Of a stretch of 38,087 bases of DNA, positions 16,174 through 24,481 are shown one piece after another; the stretch's first letter is position 1, and every line of letters begins with the position of its first letter. The position numbers were made by a program, and so were the translations under genes. The notes under the pieces were generated by a model, which saw only the letters and a program-made list of their open reading frames with translations, was not told where the DNA came from and ran no database searches. Origin of the DNA: Cyanobacteria bacterium REEB446 (lineage in GTDB: Bacteria > Cyanobacteriota > Vampirovibrionia > LMEP-6097); the NCBI GenBank assembly GCA_018970325.1, contig JAGWWP010000020.1, positions 1 through 38,087 on the forward strand. The letters are read 5' to 3'.

Positions 16174-17232
16174 ATGCGTATTGGTGTACTTACTGGCGGT
16201 GGTGATTGTCCGGGTTTAAATTCCGTGATAAGAGCTTTAGTTTTCAAATCTGTTAAAGAATATGGATCAGAGGTGATCGGTATTAAATATGGCTGGAAGG
16301 GTGCAGTGGAGAACATTACCACTGAGCTTAGCTTAGATAAGACAGAAGACATCATCAGAGAGGGTGGAACTATCCTTAAATCTTCAAGAACTAATCCTTT
16401 CAAGATAGAAGGTGGTCCTGAAGCAGTAATTAAGACCATGAAGGATAATAAATTAGACGCTCTAGTAGCCATAGGCGGCGAAGATACTTGTGGCGTAGCT
16501 TCTAAACTTTATAATCAATATAAAATAAATGTTATCGGCGTGCCGAAGACTATAGATAACGACTTATCTGGTACTGATGTAACTTTTGGCTTTGATACCT
16601 GTATTAATATCGTTACAGACGCTATAGATTCTCTGCACACTACAGCTTGCTCTCATGAACGTGTTTTAGTCTGTGAAGTTATGGGCAGGCACGCTGGCTG
16701 GATAGCTTCTTTCTCTGGCATTTCAGGGAATGCTGATTACATATTAGTTCCAGAAGAGGAAGTAGATATTAAAGAACTCTGTGAAACTATTAAAAAAGTT
16801 TATGCGAAAAAATCCTACGCGATAATCGTCGCAGCAGAAGGGGCTAAACTTTCTAATCAAGACGTAACCAAGGACACTGAGTTAGATGCTTTCGGGCACG
16901 TTAAGCTAGGTGGTATTGGTGAGAAGATCGCTAAAATTATTGAGAAAGAGACTGGTATAGAAACTAGATCTACGACTTTAGGTCATATTCAAAGAGGCGG
17001 CAGACCATCAGCTTTTGATAGAGTATTAGGTACTAGGCTAGGCTGGAAAGCTGCCGAGATGGTACAGAACGGCGAATGGGGTAAAATGTCTGCGATAGTA
17101 GGTAATAAAACTCAAGCTGTATCTCTCAATGAAGCTGTAGGTTCATTAAAGACTCTAGAACTGTCTATCCATAAAGACTCTAAATTATTCTTTGGTACAG
17201 AGACCGATAAACAGTTAGCTAAATCTCATTAG
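16174..17232 (+). CDS. 6-phosphofructokinase, pyrophosphate-type motifs
   Basis: This 352-residue member of the PFK family (phosphorylates fructose 6-phosphate in glycolysis) starts MRIGVLTGGGDCPGLN. The residues that separate phosphoryl donors are GGEDT at 101-105 (Asp where ATP enzymes have Gly) and PKTIDND at 124-130 (Lys where ATP enzymes have Gly). Both are the state seen in PPi-dependent or group III enzymes, so PPi use and reversibility are predicted. MGRHAGW and EGAKLS, with GHIQRGGRPSAFDR near the end, complete the substrate site. It is the first gene of a plus-strand run with lysC, fabZ, nuoH and nuoI. Confidence 0.93.
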   Translation: MRIGVLTGGGDCPGLNSVIRALVFKSVKEYGSEVIGIKYGWKGAVENITTELSLDKTEDIIREGGTILKSSRTNPFKIEGGPEAVIKTMKDNKLDALVAIGGEDTCGVASKLYNQYKINVIGVPKTIDNDLSGTDVTFGFDTCINIVTDAIDSLHTTACSHERVLVCEVMGRHAGWIASFSGISGNADYILVPEEEVDIKELCETIKKVYAKKSYAIIVAAEGAKLSNQDVTKDTELDAFGHVKLGGIGEKIAKIIEKETGIETRSTTLGHIQRGGRPSAFDRVLGTRLGWKAAEMVQNGEWGKMSAIVGNKTQAVSLNEAVGSLKTLELSIHKDSKLFFGTETDKQLAKSH

Positions 17233-17277
17233 TTAAAAGATATTAGATCGGATTAAAGTTTTAAAAGAGATACTAAA

Positions 17278-18531
17278 GTGCTTAAAGATAAAACTACTGT
17301 ACTTAAATTCGGAGGGAGTTCTGTCGCTAACTCAGACTGTATTAAACAGGTCTGTGAGATAGCAATTCGAGAAAGCGAAAACGCTAATCTCGTGATAGTA
17401 GTTTCTGCCATGGGTAAGGCGACTGATTCTTTGGTTAAATTAGCAAAAGAATTTAATCCATTACCAGAAGGACGAGAGCTCGACATGCTTCTGTCGACTG
17501 GTGAACAAGTCACTGTTTCTTTAGTCGCAATGTGCTTACATCAGATGGGATTTAAAGCTATATCGCTAGTAGCCTCACAAGCTGGCTTTATCACAGAAAG
17601 AGCACATAACCGTGCAAGAATCGCTCAGATAAAGACAGACAGAATAGAAAAACATCTAAAGCTTGGTGAGATCGTTATAGTAGCTGGTTTTCAAGGTATA
17701 ACTGAAGACGGTGAAATAACCACTCTTGGTAGAGGCGGCTCGGACACATCTGCTGTAGCGATAGCTGCTGCTTTAAAAGCTGAAAGATGTGATATATACA
17801 CGGATGTAGATGGAGTCTATACGACTGACCCTCGTATAATTCCAGAAGCTAGAAGATTAGATCTTATAAGCTATGAGGAAATGTTAGAGCTTGCTAGTCT
17901 CGGAGCTAAAGTCTTACATCCACGTTCAGTAGAATTAGCTAAAAAATATAATATAAATCTAAGAGTGAGAAGTACTTTCAAGCCAGATGACTTAGGTACT
18001 AGAGTAGTTAAATTAAGTGAGGTAAGAAACATGGAATTAACACAAGCTGTGACTGGAGTTGCGATAGATGATAAACAAGCTAAATTAGGCTTTATGGGAG
18101 TACCAGATAAACCAGGTATAGCCTGTAAGATCTTCGATAGACTAGCGAAAGAAAATGTGAGCATAGATGTCATTCTGCAATCCATTCCTAGAGACGGAGT
18201 TATAGATATAGCTTTCACCGTCCAGCAAGATTATTTACAAAAAGCTGTAAGGATCGCAGAAGAGTTAGCACTAGAAGTCGGAGCAGATAAAATAGTTTTC
18301 GATGAAAATATCGCTAAAGTATCCATAGTCGGAGCGGGAATGTTGAATAAACCGGGTATAGCTGCTGAAATGTTCTCATCTCTATATAATGCTGGCATTA
18401 ATATACAGATGATCACCACTAGTGAAATTAAAATCAGTTGTATTATAAAAATCGAGGAAAGCCACAAGGCAGTTAAAGCGATACATGATCAGTTTAATCT
18501 AGCTTATTCTAAAGAAGAAATTATTGTATAG
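17278..18531 (+). CDS. lysC: Aspartate kinase
   Basis: This 417-residue monofunctional aspartokinase (first step to lysine, threonine, methionine and diaminopimelate) has KFGGSSV (10-16), the STGEQVT motif near 93 and GRGGSDTSAVAIAAAL near 151, then DVDGVYTTDPR. The C-terminal third carries two ACT domains (GVPDKPGIACKIF and GAGMLNKPGIAAEMF), the usual site for feedback inhibition by lysine and/or threonine. The start is a GTG at 17278 with AAAAGAGA 7 bases before it. It follows pfk by 45 bp and precedes fabZ by 57 bp. No homoserine dehydrogenase domain is attached. Confidence 0.96.
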   Translation: MLKDKTTVLKFGGSSVANSDCIKQVCEIAIRESENANLVIVVSAMGKATDSLVKLAKEFNPLPEGRELDMLLSTGEQVTVSLVAMCLHQMGFKAISLVASQAGFITERAHNRARIAQIKTDRIEKHLKLGEIVIVAGFQGITEDGEITTLGRGGSDTSAVAIAAALKAERCDIYTDVDGVYTTDPRIIPEARRLDLISYEEMLELASLGAKVLHPRSVELAKKYNINLRVRSTFKPDDLGTRVVKLSEVRNMELTQAVTGVAIDDKQAKLGFMGVPDKPGIACKIFDRLAKENVSIDVILQSIPRDGVIDIAFTVQQDYLQKAVRIAEELALEVGADKIVFDENIAKVSIVGAGMLNKPGIAAEMFSSLYNAGINIQMITTSEIKISCIIKIEESHKAVKAIHDQFNLAYSKEEIIV

Positions 18532-18588
18532 TTTTAAAATCCTTATTAACAAGATCCTTCAAGAAACTAATAATAAGAAAGAGAGAAT

Positions 18589-19068
18589 ATGAGTACAATC
18601 GAATCAAGCACTGAAAATCAAGTTATCAAGATGGATATACAGGATATATTCAATACATTACCCCATAAATACCCTTTCTTAATGGTGGATAGAGTTACTG
18701 AATGTTTAGCTGGTGAATACGCTAAAGGTTATAAAAACATTTCTGTAAATGAACCTCAATTTCAGGGACACTTTCCAGATGTATCTATTATGCCAGGAGT
18801 ATTACAGCTCGAAGCGTTAGCTCAAATGTGCTGTATATGCATGCTTCACGTGAAAGATTATTCCGTCGGTTATAAAGGAATATTTACTGGACTAGATCAG
18901 ATTAGATTTAGAAAAATCGTAGTTCCAGGAGACAGATTAGATATAGAAGTAAAGAAAATAAAATTCAGATTTCCTTTCGGAAAATTTGAAGTAAAAGCTA
19001 CAGTAGATAGCGAAGAGAGCTGCTCTGGAGTACTTTCTTTTGCCATGATAAAAAATACTGAGCTATAA
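18589..19068 (+). CDS. fabZ: 3-hydroxyacyl-[acyl-carrier-protein] dehydratase FabZ
   Basis: This 159-residue hot-dog-fold enzyme dehydrates 3-hydroxyacyl-ACP in type II fatty acid synthesis. Family motifs are LPHKYPFLMVDRV (24-36) and GHFPDVSIMPGVLQLEALAQ (60-79), which hold the catalytic His61 and Glu75. Residues 1-14 precede the usual start; MDIQDIF at residue 15 is an alternative initiation point, but GAGAGA sits just before the first ATG and supports it. It lies between lysC and nuoH on the same strand, with a 10 bp gap to nuoH. Confidence 0.95.
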   Translation: MSTIESSTENQVIKMDIQDIFNTLPHKYPFLMVDRVTECLAGEYAKGYKNISVNEPQFQGHFPDVSIMPGVLQLEALAQMCCICMLHVKDYSVGYKGIFTGLDQIRFRKIVVPGDRLDIEVKKIKFRFPFGKFEVKATVDSEESCSGVLSFAMIKNTEL

Positions 19069-19078
19069 ATCCGATTAT

Positions 19079-20524
19079 ATGAATTCAAGTTATAATGTTA
19101 AAGCAATGAATTCTAAAGCAGTTGACCTAAATTTACTATCCTCTTTCCATCCTAGAGAGACTTTTGCACAAAGATCAGCATTAGTTCAGGCTTTTAAGTT
19201 TTTTATTCTAGCTGTAGTTTGGTTATCAATTATTTTCGTCGTGGCAGCTGGTGCTGGATTAACTTTCGCATGGAAAGCACCTTTCGTATTTAACGAACTG
19301 ATGCCTACTTGGTTCCCTGCTATAGATAAACAGATATTTAAAAACCTTGCCGACATTCATGCATATCTAGCTCCTACTGTCGTAGTAGCGACTATTATCC
19401 CAGTAAATGCATTATTCATGGTGCTTTGTGAAAGAAAATTCCTATCTTTACTCACTGTAAGAATCGGACCAGATGCAGTCGGACCTAATGGCGGCTTGCA
19501 AACATTAGCTGATGCTTTAAAGCTTCTTTTTAAAGAAGATACTGTACCTAAGAACTCAGACCCTATTCTATTTTTCCTAGCTCCAGCATTATTCTTCGCC
19601 CCTTCCATGGTAGTTTTCCTACCTTTATTAGCTGTAGCTGCTAATCGCCTAGGCGGTTTCATCTATGCCGATCTTGATATTAGCTTGATATTTATACTAG
19701 GATTTTTATCACTTGGCACTATGTCATTAGTTATGGCAGGTTGGGCATCTAATAATAAATATTCACTTATGGGTGGTCTTAGAGCCGCTTCTCAAGCTAT
19801 TAGTTATGAAATTCCCTTAGTACTCGCCATTATTTCTGTCATTATGCTCTCTGGCTCAGTAAATCTTTTTGAAATATCTGAAGCTCAAGCTGGTGGAATA
19901 CTTAACTGGAACCTTCTTGGTAACGGTGAATTACCAAGAATCCTAAATCTTTTTGCTAGCACTAATGGTAATTTCTTTGATGGTTTCGTAACTTTAGTTT
20001 ATGTAATACTGTGCGTTAGCTTATTTTTAATCTTTATTACTGCTTCTACAGCAGAGGTTAATAGAATTCCTTTCGACATCCCAGAAGCTGAGTCAGAATT
20101 AGTTTCAGGGTTTAACACTGAGTTTAGCGGTATGAAATTCGCATTATTTTTCTTAGCTGAATATACTAATCTGTTTATCGCTTCAGCTATAGCTTCTATA
20201 TTATTTCTTGGTGGTTCACACCTACCCATCAGCATAGAAGCAGAACAAGCTCTTTACTCAGCCCTTACTAATATAAATATTAGCCTCCCGGTTATTGGTA
20301 CTTTTAATGGTATGTTCGAAGGGCTGAATTTCGTCTGGGTAATAACATCAGTAACTCTCTTAGTAAAAATTTATCTTATGTTCCTTGTCGCTATCTGGGT
20401 TAGAGCTACTCTACCAAGACTAAGACAGGATCAATTAATGGAGTTTGGTTGGAAATACCTTATTCCTCTTACGCTTGCCATTCTGTTCCTTATGGCTATA
20501 ATTTTGGAGTATATTAAATCATGA
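19079..20524 (+). CDS. nuoH: NADH-quinone oxidoreductase subunit H (complex I), long form
   Basis: This membrane subunit lines part of the quinone pocket of complex I. Diagnostic stretches are ERKFLSLLTVRIGPDAVGP, the LKLLFKED loop, RAASQAISYEIPL and EVNRIPFDIPEAESELVSG with FNTEFSG. At 481 residues it is much longer than the usual 320-370. The excess is an N-terminal extension (before about residue 105, including two hydrophobic segments), a loop around 268-300 (GGILNWNLLGNGELPRIL), and a segment at about 382-412 (after LGGSHLPISIEAEQ). The stop overlaps nuoI (ATGA). No other nuo genes are visible, though this pair is normally adjacent to G and J. Confidence 0.95.
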   Translation: MNSSYNVKAMNSKAVDLNLLSSFHPRETFAQRSALVQAFKFFILAVVWLSIIFVVAAGAGLTFAWKAPFVFNELMPTWFPAIDKQIFKNLADIHAYLAPTVVVATIIPVNALFMVLCERKFLSLLTVRIGPDAVGPNGGLQTLADALKLLFKEDTVPKNSDPILFFLAPALFFAPSMVVFLPLLAVAANRLGGFIYADLDISLIFILGFLSLGTMSLVMAGWASNNKYSLMGGLRAASQAISYEIPLVLAIISVIMLSGSVNLFEISEAQAGGILNWNLLGNGELPRILNLFASTNGNFFDGFVTLVYVILCVSLFLIFITASTAEVNRIPFDIPEAESELVSGFNTEFSGMKFALFFLAEYTNLFIASAIASILFLGGSHLPISIEAEQALYSALTNINISLPVIGTFNGMFEGLNFVWVITSVTLLVKIYLMFLVAIWVRATLPRLRQDQLMEFGWKYLIPLTLAILFLMAIILEYIKS

Positions 20525-21027
20525 ATTTCATAAGTACCTTAAAATCATTCACTAAATTCCCTCTTGGAATCTATAACATTCTTCTAGGTATGTTTACAGT
20601 AGTGAAACACACTACTAGAGACCCTATTACCTCTGACTATCCGAATAAGATGCCGGAACTCTATCCTAGATCAAGACACAGGCTCGCTTTAAACGTAGAC
20701 CCCATTACAGGTGAACATCTGTGTATCGCCTGCAAGCAGTGTGAAAGAGTCTGCCCTGATGCTTGTATTTCAGTTATCCCACATACCGAAGTGAAAGCTA
20801 AATCCACACAGTTTTATATAGATCACGGTCTATGTATGTTCTGTGGTCTATGCACAGAAGTCTGTCCTACTGACTGTATTATTAACACCGTAGATTTTGA
20901 GATGTCAACAGAAACGAGAGAAGATCTAATCTATGATATTAAAAAACTTACTCTTACTCAAGAGCAGTCTAGAGAATACTTTAAGATGAAGGGTTATACA
21001 CCTAAACCTAAGAAAGCGGCTGCTTAA
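20521..21027 (+). CDS. nuoI: NADH-quinone oxidoreductase subunit I
   Basis: This 168-residue protein carries two [4Fe-4S] clusters on complex I's peripheral arm (N6a, N6b). The two ferredoxin motifs are CIACKQCERVCP and CMFCGLCTEVCP, with the typical spacing between them. The N-terminus is hydrophobic/amphipathic as in NuoI/NdhI. It starts within the nuoH stop codon, so the two are translationally coupled. The last 4 bp overlap the convergent gene behind it. Confidence 0.96.
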   Translation: MNFISTLKSFTKFPLGIYNILLGMFTVVKHTTRDPITSDYPNKMPELYPRSRHRLALNVDPITGEHLCIACKQCERVCPDACISVIPHTEVKAKSTQFYIDHGLCMFCGLCTEVCPTDCIINTVDFEMSTETREDLIYDIKKLTLTQEQSREYFKMKGYTPKPKKAAA

Positions 21028-22133
21028 GCGAAACTGTATATCAAGCTATCTTGTTTAATCTTTTCATTTTGATATAATGTCTGCCTTAAAGTATCATATA
21101 AATTACTTGGAGTGGCACTTTGAGAGATGTCCTGTAATTTAGATTTAACTAAATGAAAAGTATCGTCCAATTTTACCTTTGATGCAAGTAAGTGAGCAAC
21201 TAAATCACTGCACACCACTTTAGCTGGTATTTTCTCGGCTCCTTTCGTGTTCGGCTGCTGAGTTTCATTGATAGCTCTAGTTTTTAAATCAGGCTCAGAA
21301 TTATGTGAAAGTGAAGAAAAAACAGGCAAGCTCGGTAAGCTAATATTTAAAAGACTCTCTCGTAAATTATTTAAATGCTGCTTTGGTAGCTTATCTACTA
21401 AATTACTTAAATAATTTTCAATTGAGGGTCCTAATTTCTCATTTCCCAAAATTTGCATAGCTTTTGGAAACAATGCTGGAACATAATATTGAAGTTCTTT
21501 TTTAATTTCTTTCAATTCAGTTAAAAAATTCGCCGTATTTTCGACATGCCCAACTTTAAAAAACTCAAAATCAGTATGGAAACGAATAGCTCGTTTACTT
21601 GCTTCCTGAATATCCTCGATCTTAAGTTCACCATTAAACGGACTTATATTTTCTTTACTTGGCTTCTGTGAACGAAGATCTATATGAACAAATGATAATC
21701 CCTCGGGAGTTTTCACTACTAAACCGGTATGAGTCGGGTTTAATGCCATACTTAGATACTCTTCAACATTTAAACCCTGCTCTTTAAATTTACTCTTTAA
21801 CTCATCTGGTAAAGGGTTAGACCTAAGAGCTTTTTGAATAACATTAGGTATCATGTAAGGTCCAGCTTGATGAGGATCTGAAAAAAACACAGCAGTATCG
21901 CCTACTTTAGGTAAAAGCAGATTTAATTTATTAGATAAAGTCTTAACATGCTCAGATACACTGACATCTGCATGTAAACTTTTCAGCATCTCTGGAGAGG
22001 CTTTAGTCGTCGTAATACCTAGAAAAAATTTCTGAGCAGAGGAAGGTAATACCTGATAAATTTTAGCGAGACTCGACTTCGCTAAATTAACAACAGGATC
22101 AAAAAATTTATTAACAGTTAAGTTAATAGACAT
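21024..22133 (-). CDS. Predicted YiiX-like permuted papain-fold cysteine hydrolase
   Basis: No family is obvious at first sight in this 369-residue protein, but the arrangement matches permuted NlpC/P60 (YiiX-like) enzymes. There is an early GD-hydrophobic motif (VGDTAVFFSD, 77-86), then HTGLVV (His at 135) followed by a strand LSFVHID, a long insertion, then VVCSDLVAHLL (Cys at 308) and TPSNLYD (341-347). In YiiX the order GDLIF, HVGI, YCSELV and ISP-type is the same, with H and C as the catalytic pair. It has no signal peptide, so it would act in the cytoplasm, perhaps on a lipid, peptide or acyl substrate. Assignment is from motif order and spacing only. Confidence 0.6.
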   Translation of the reverse strand: MSINLTVNKFFDPVVNLAKSSLAKIYQVLPSSAQKFFLGITTTKASPEMLKSLHADVSVSEHVKTLSNKLNLLLPKVGDTAVFFSDPHQAGPYMIPNVIQKALRSNPLPDELKSKFKEQGLNVEEYLSMALNPTHTGLVVKTPEGLSFVHIDLRSQKPSKENISPFNGELKIEDIQEASKRAIRFHTDFEFFKVGHVENTANFLTELKEIKKELQYYVPALFPKAMQILGNEKLGPSIENYLSNLVDKLPKQHLNNLRESLLNISLPSLPVFSSLSHNSEPDLKTRAINETQQPNTKGAEKIPAKVVCSDLVAHLLASKVKLDDTFHLVKSKLQDISQSATPSNLYDTLRQTLYQNEKIKQDSLIYSFA

Positions 22134-22247
22134 TAAGACACTCTAACGCCCTAATATGGCAATAACACCAATATGTATAGATATTATACCCTAAATTTAG
22201 CTAAAATATCTATAATTGACTATTAAGCAAGGTAATAACTTAATATT

Positions 22248-23204
22248 TTAAGAGGTAAGCTGTCTAAGATCATCTAATCTCTGAATATTTTTACGAACAG
22301 ATTCTGCTGAAGATTTAAGTGCAGCTAACTCAGGCTCAGTAAGCTTAAGTTCTAAAATCTGCTCAATTCCATTACTAGAAAGTTTAGTCGGCACCCCAAC
22401 AAAAACACCAGAAATACCATATTCACCTTCTAGATAACAAGAGCAAGGTAATATCTGTTTCTTATTTAATAAAATCGCATCTATCATTTCTACAGCAGAA
22501 CTCGCTGGCGCATAGAAAGCTGAACCAGTCTGTAAAAGATTAACTATCTCTATGCCACCTTTCTGCGTTCTTTCGATAATCGCATTGATTTTTTCTTCTG
22601 AAAGCAGTTCTGTAAGTGGGACTCCAGCCACAGTAGTATATCTTGCTACAGGTACCATATCATCACCATGACCACCAAGCACACAAGGTTGAATATTTTT
22701 AACAGAAACATCTAAAGCCTCGGCAATAAAGAAAGCCATACGAGAACTGTCTAGAACGCCCGCCATGCCGATAATTTTATGCTTAGCGACACCTTTAACT
22801 GAAAGTATCTGGTAAGTAAGCTGAGTCATCGCATCTACAGGATTAGAAACTACGATGAATATCGCATTAGGGGAATATTTATAAGCATTTTCAATACAAG
22901 CAGTAACGATGTCAGCGTTTATCTTTAAAAGATCATCACGACTCATCCCTGGTTTTCTTGCTAGCCCAGCTGTCATTAAAACCACATCAGACCCTTCAGA
23001 AAGTGCATAATCAGAGCCTCCTAGGATATATCTGTCCTCTAGCTCCACTGGTCTTGCTTCCATAAGATCTAGAGCCTTACCTTTAGCGATGCCCTCTGCG
23101 ACATCAATTAAAACTACATTCGCTATATTCTTCTCTGCTAGTCTCTGAGCTGCCGTAGCTCCGACATTACCAGCACCAATAACTGTTACTTTGGATTGTT
23201 TCAT
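22248..23204 (-). CDS. mdh: Malate dehydrogenase
   Basis: This 318-residue NAD-dependent enzyme interconverts malate and oxaloacetate. The Rossmann motif is GAGNVGA, the active-site loop RKPGMSRDDLL (the Arg that selects malate over lactate), and VSNPVDAMTQL, GMAGVLDSSR and GGHGDDMVP (catalytic His) complete it. Length and sequence fit the MDH type 3 (LDH-like) group found in many bacteria. It is a single-gene unit, with about 110 bp to the YiiX-like gene and 60 bp to hflX. Confidence 0.95.
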   Translation of the reverse strand: MKQSKVTVIGAGNVGATAAQRLAEKNIANVVLIDVAEGIAKGKALDLMEARPVELEDRYILGGSDYALSEGSDVVLMTAGLARKPGMSRDDLLKINADIVTACIENAYKYSPNAIFIVVSNPVDAMTQLTYQILSVKGVAKHKIIGMAGVLDSSRMAFFIAEALDVSVKNIQPCVLGGHGDDMVPVARYTTVAGVPLTELLSEEKINAIIERTQKGGIEIVNLLQTGSAFYAPASSAVEMIDAILLNKKQILPCSCYLEGEYGISGVFVGVPTKLSSNGIEQILELKLTEPELAALKSSAESVRKNIQRLDDLRQLTS

Positions 23205-23263
23205 AAATTCATTTTACCCAGATATGCTCAGATTGCCAAATTTCAGATTTAAAAACTCATCAT

Positions 23264-24478
23264 TTAAATAAAATTCTTAGCGTGATTTAAGGATTCTAAA
23301 TCAATCCTCTCAATTAATTCACTTAAAGAACTCTTATCAGTAGCCGAAATGAAGATAGGGAAAAAAGCTGCAAACTCTGATCTCAGCCTCATGATTAATG
23401 TATCTTTCTCTTCTAAAGTCATTTCGCCTTCAGCGACCGCCTCATCTAATTTATCTAGCTTATTAAATATATAATATTTTTCCTTATCTTTATCTACATG
23501 CAACTGCCTAAGCACATCTTCAACCACACGAATCTTCAGAAAAAGACTTTTATCTGAAATATCTATCAAATGAAAAATAATATCAGCCTCAACTATCTCT
23601 GCTAGTGTGGATTTAAAAGCATCAATTAAATCTGGGGGCAGGTCTTGGATAAAACCGATAGTATCTGCGATCATCACCTTCTGCTGAGAGATAGGTAAAT
23701 AAAGCTCTCCTACAGTAGAATCCAGAGTAGCAAAAAGCTCATCAGCTACATAAGTATTCTGCTTTTTAGTCAGTGCACGCTTTAACGTACTTTTACCAGC
23801 ATTAGTATAGCCAGCGAGGGCGATGGTTTTAAAATTTTTATTTCGGCGTGAATCACGGTGACGGCGTTGTACATCACCATACTGCTCTATCTTTCCTTCT
23901 ATAAGCTTTTCACGTTTCTGTAAGTGACGTTTCATCATCTGCGTATTAGATTCACCAGCACCGATAGTACCTATACCACCAGCCTGACGAGAAAGCTCTA
24001 GACCCATACCAAATATACGTGGTCCCATATGCTTAATACTCGCAAGCTCAATCTGCAATTTAGCTTCAACAGTAGTCGCATGCTTATCAAAAATCTTTAA
24101 AATTAAATCAACTCTGTCCCAGACTTTAATTTTCTTAGGATTTTCCCAGCGTAAACTCTCCTCATCCTCTTTTTTCTTTTCAATCTGATAATTAATGCAA
24201 AATTCTTCTAAATTATATATCTGCCTCGGCTTAAGAATATTATTGATAATGATTACATCTAAATCATCAAAATTTTCAAAACGATCTAAAAGCTCAGTAA
24301 GCTTACCCTCGCCGACATAAGTCTTATAATTAGGACTACTGCGTTTCTGTACTATATATTCAGAACTCACTCCGCCATAGGTTTTAACTAAGCTATTCAA
24401 CTCCTCAAGCCTAAGCTCAGATTCCCTTTTATTAATATCCGAACTAATTATGTCAATTAAGACTGCTTTTTCTTTCAT
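23264..24478 (-). CDS. hflX: Ribosome-associated GTPase HflX
   Basis: This 404-residue protein has an N-terminal HflX domain ending in a coiled helix region, then GAGESNTQ and the GTPase core with G1 GYTNAGKST, G3 DTIGFIQDLP, G4 NKLD and the C-terminal SATDKSSL. HflX releases stalled or heat-damaged 70S ribosomes. Between NLEEFCI and WDRVDLILKIF the usual few residues are replaced by a longer charged loop (IEKKKEDEESLRWENPKK). It is cotranscribed with the aminotransferase gene upstream; the two are 3 bp apart. Confidence 0.95.
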   Translation of the reverse strand: MKEKAVLIDIISSDINKRESELRLEELNSLVKTYGGVSSEYIVQKRSSPNYKTYVGEGKLTELLDRFENFDDLDVIIINNILKPRQIYNLEEFCINYQIEKKKEDEESLRWENPKKIKVWDRVDLILKIFDKHATTVEAKLQIELASIKHMGPRIFGMGLELSRQAGGIGTIGAGESNTQMMKRHLQKREKLIEGKIEQYGDVQRRHRDSRRNKNFKTIALAGYTNAGKSTLKRALTKKQNTYVADELFATLDSTVGELYLPISQQKVMIADTIGFIQDLPPDLIDAFKSTLAEIVEADIIFHLIDISDKSLFLKIRVVEDVLRQLHVDKDKEKYYIFNKLDKLDEAVAEGEMTLEEKDTLIMRLRSEFAAFFPIFISATDKSSLSELIERIDLESLNHAKNFI

Positions 24479-24481
24479 CCC

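Noticed and set aside
22562-22582. TCTGCGTTCTTTCG in mdh, similar to the reverse complement of the repeat core
   Set aside because: It encodes the native ERTQKGG segment of malate dehydrogenase and lacks the rest of the core.
24100-24230. Charged loop in hflX (KKKEDEESLRWENPKK) as another repeat copy
   Set aside because: The DNA does not share the core; only general acidity and one GAGGATGAGGA-like stretch match.
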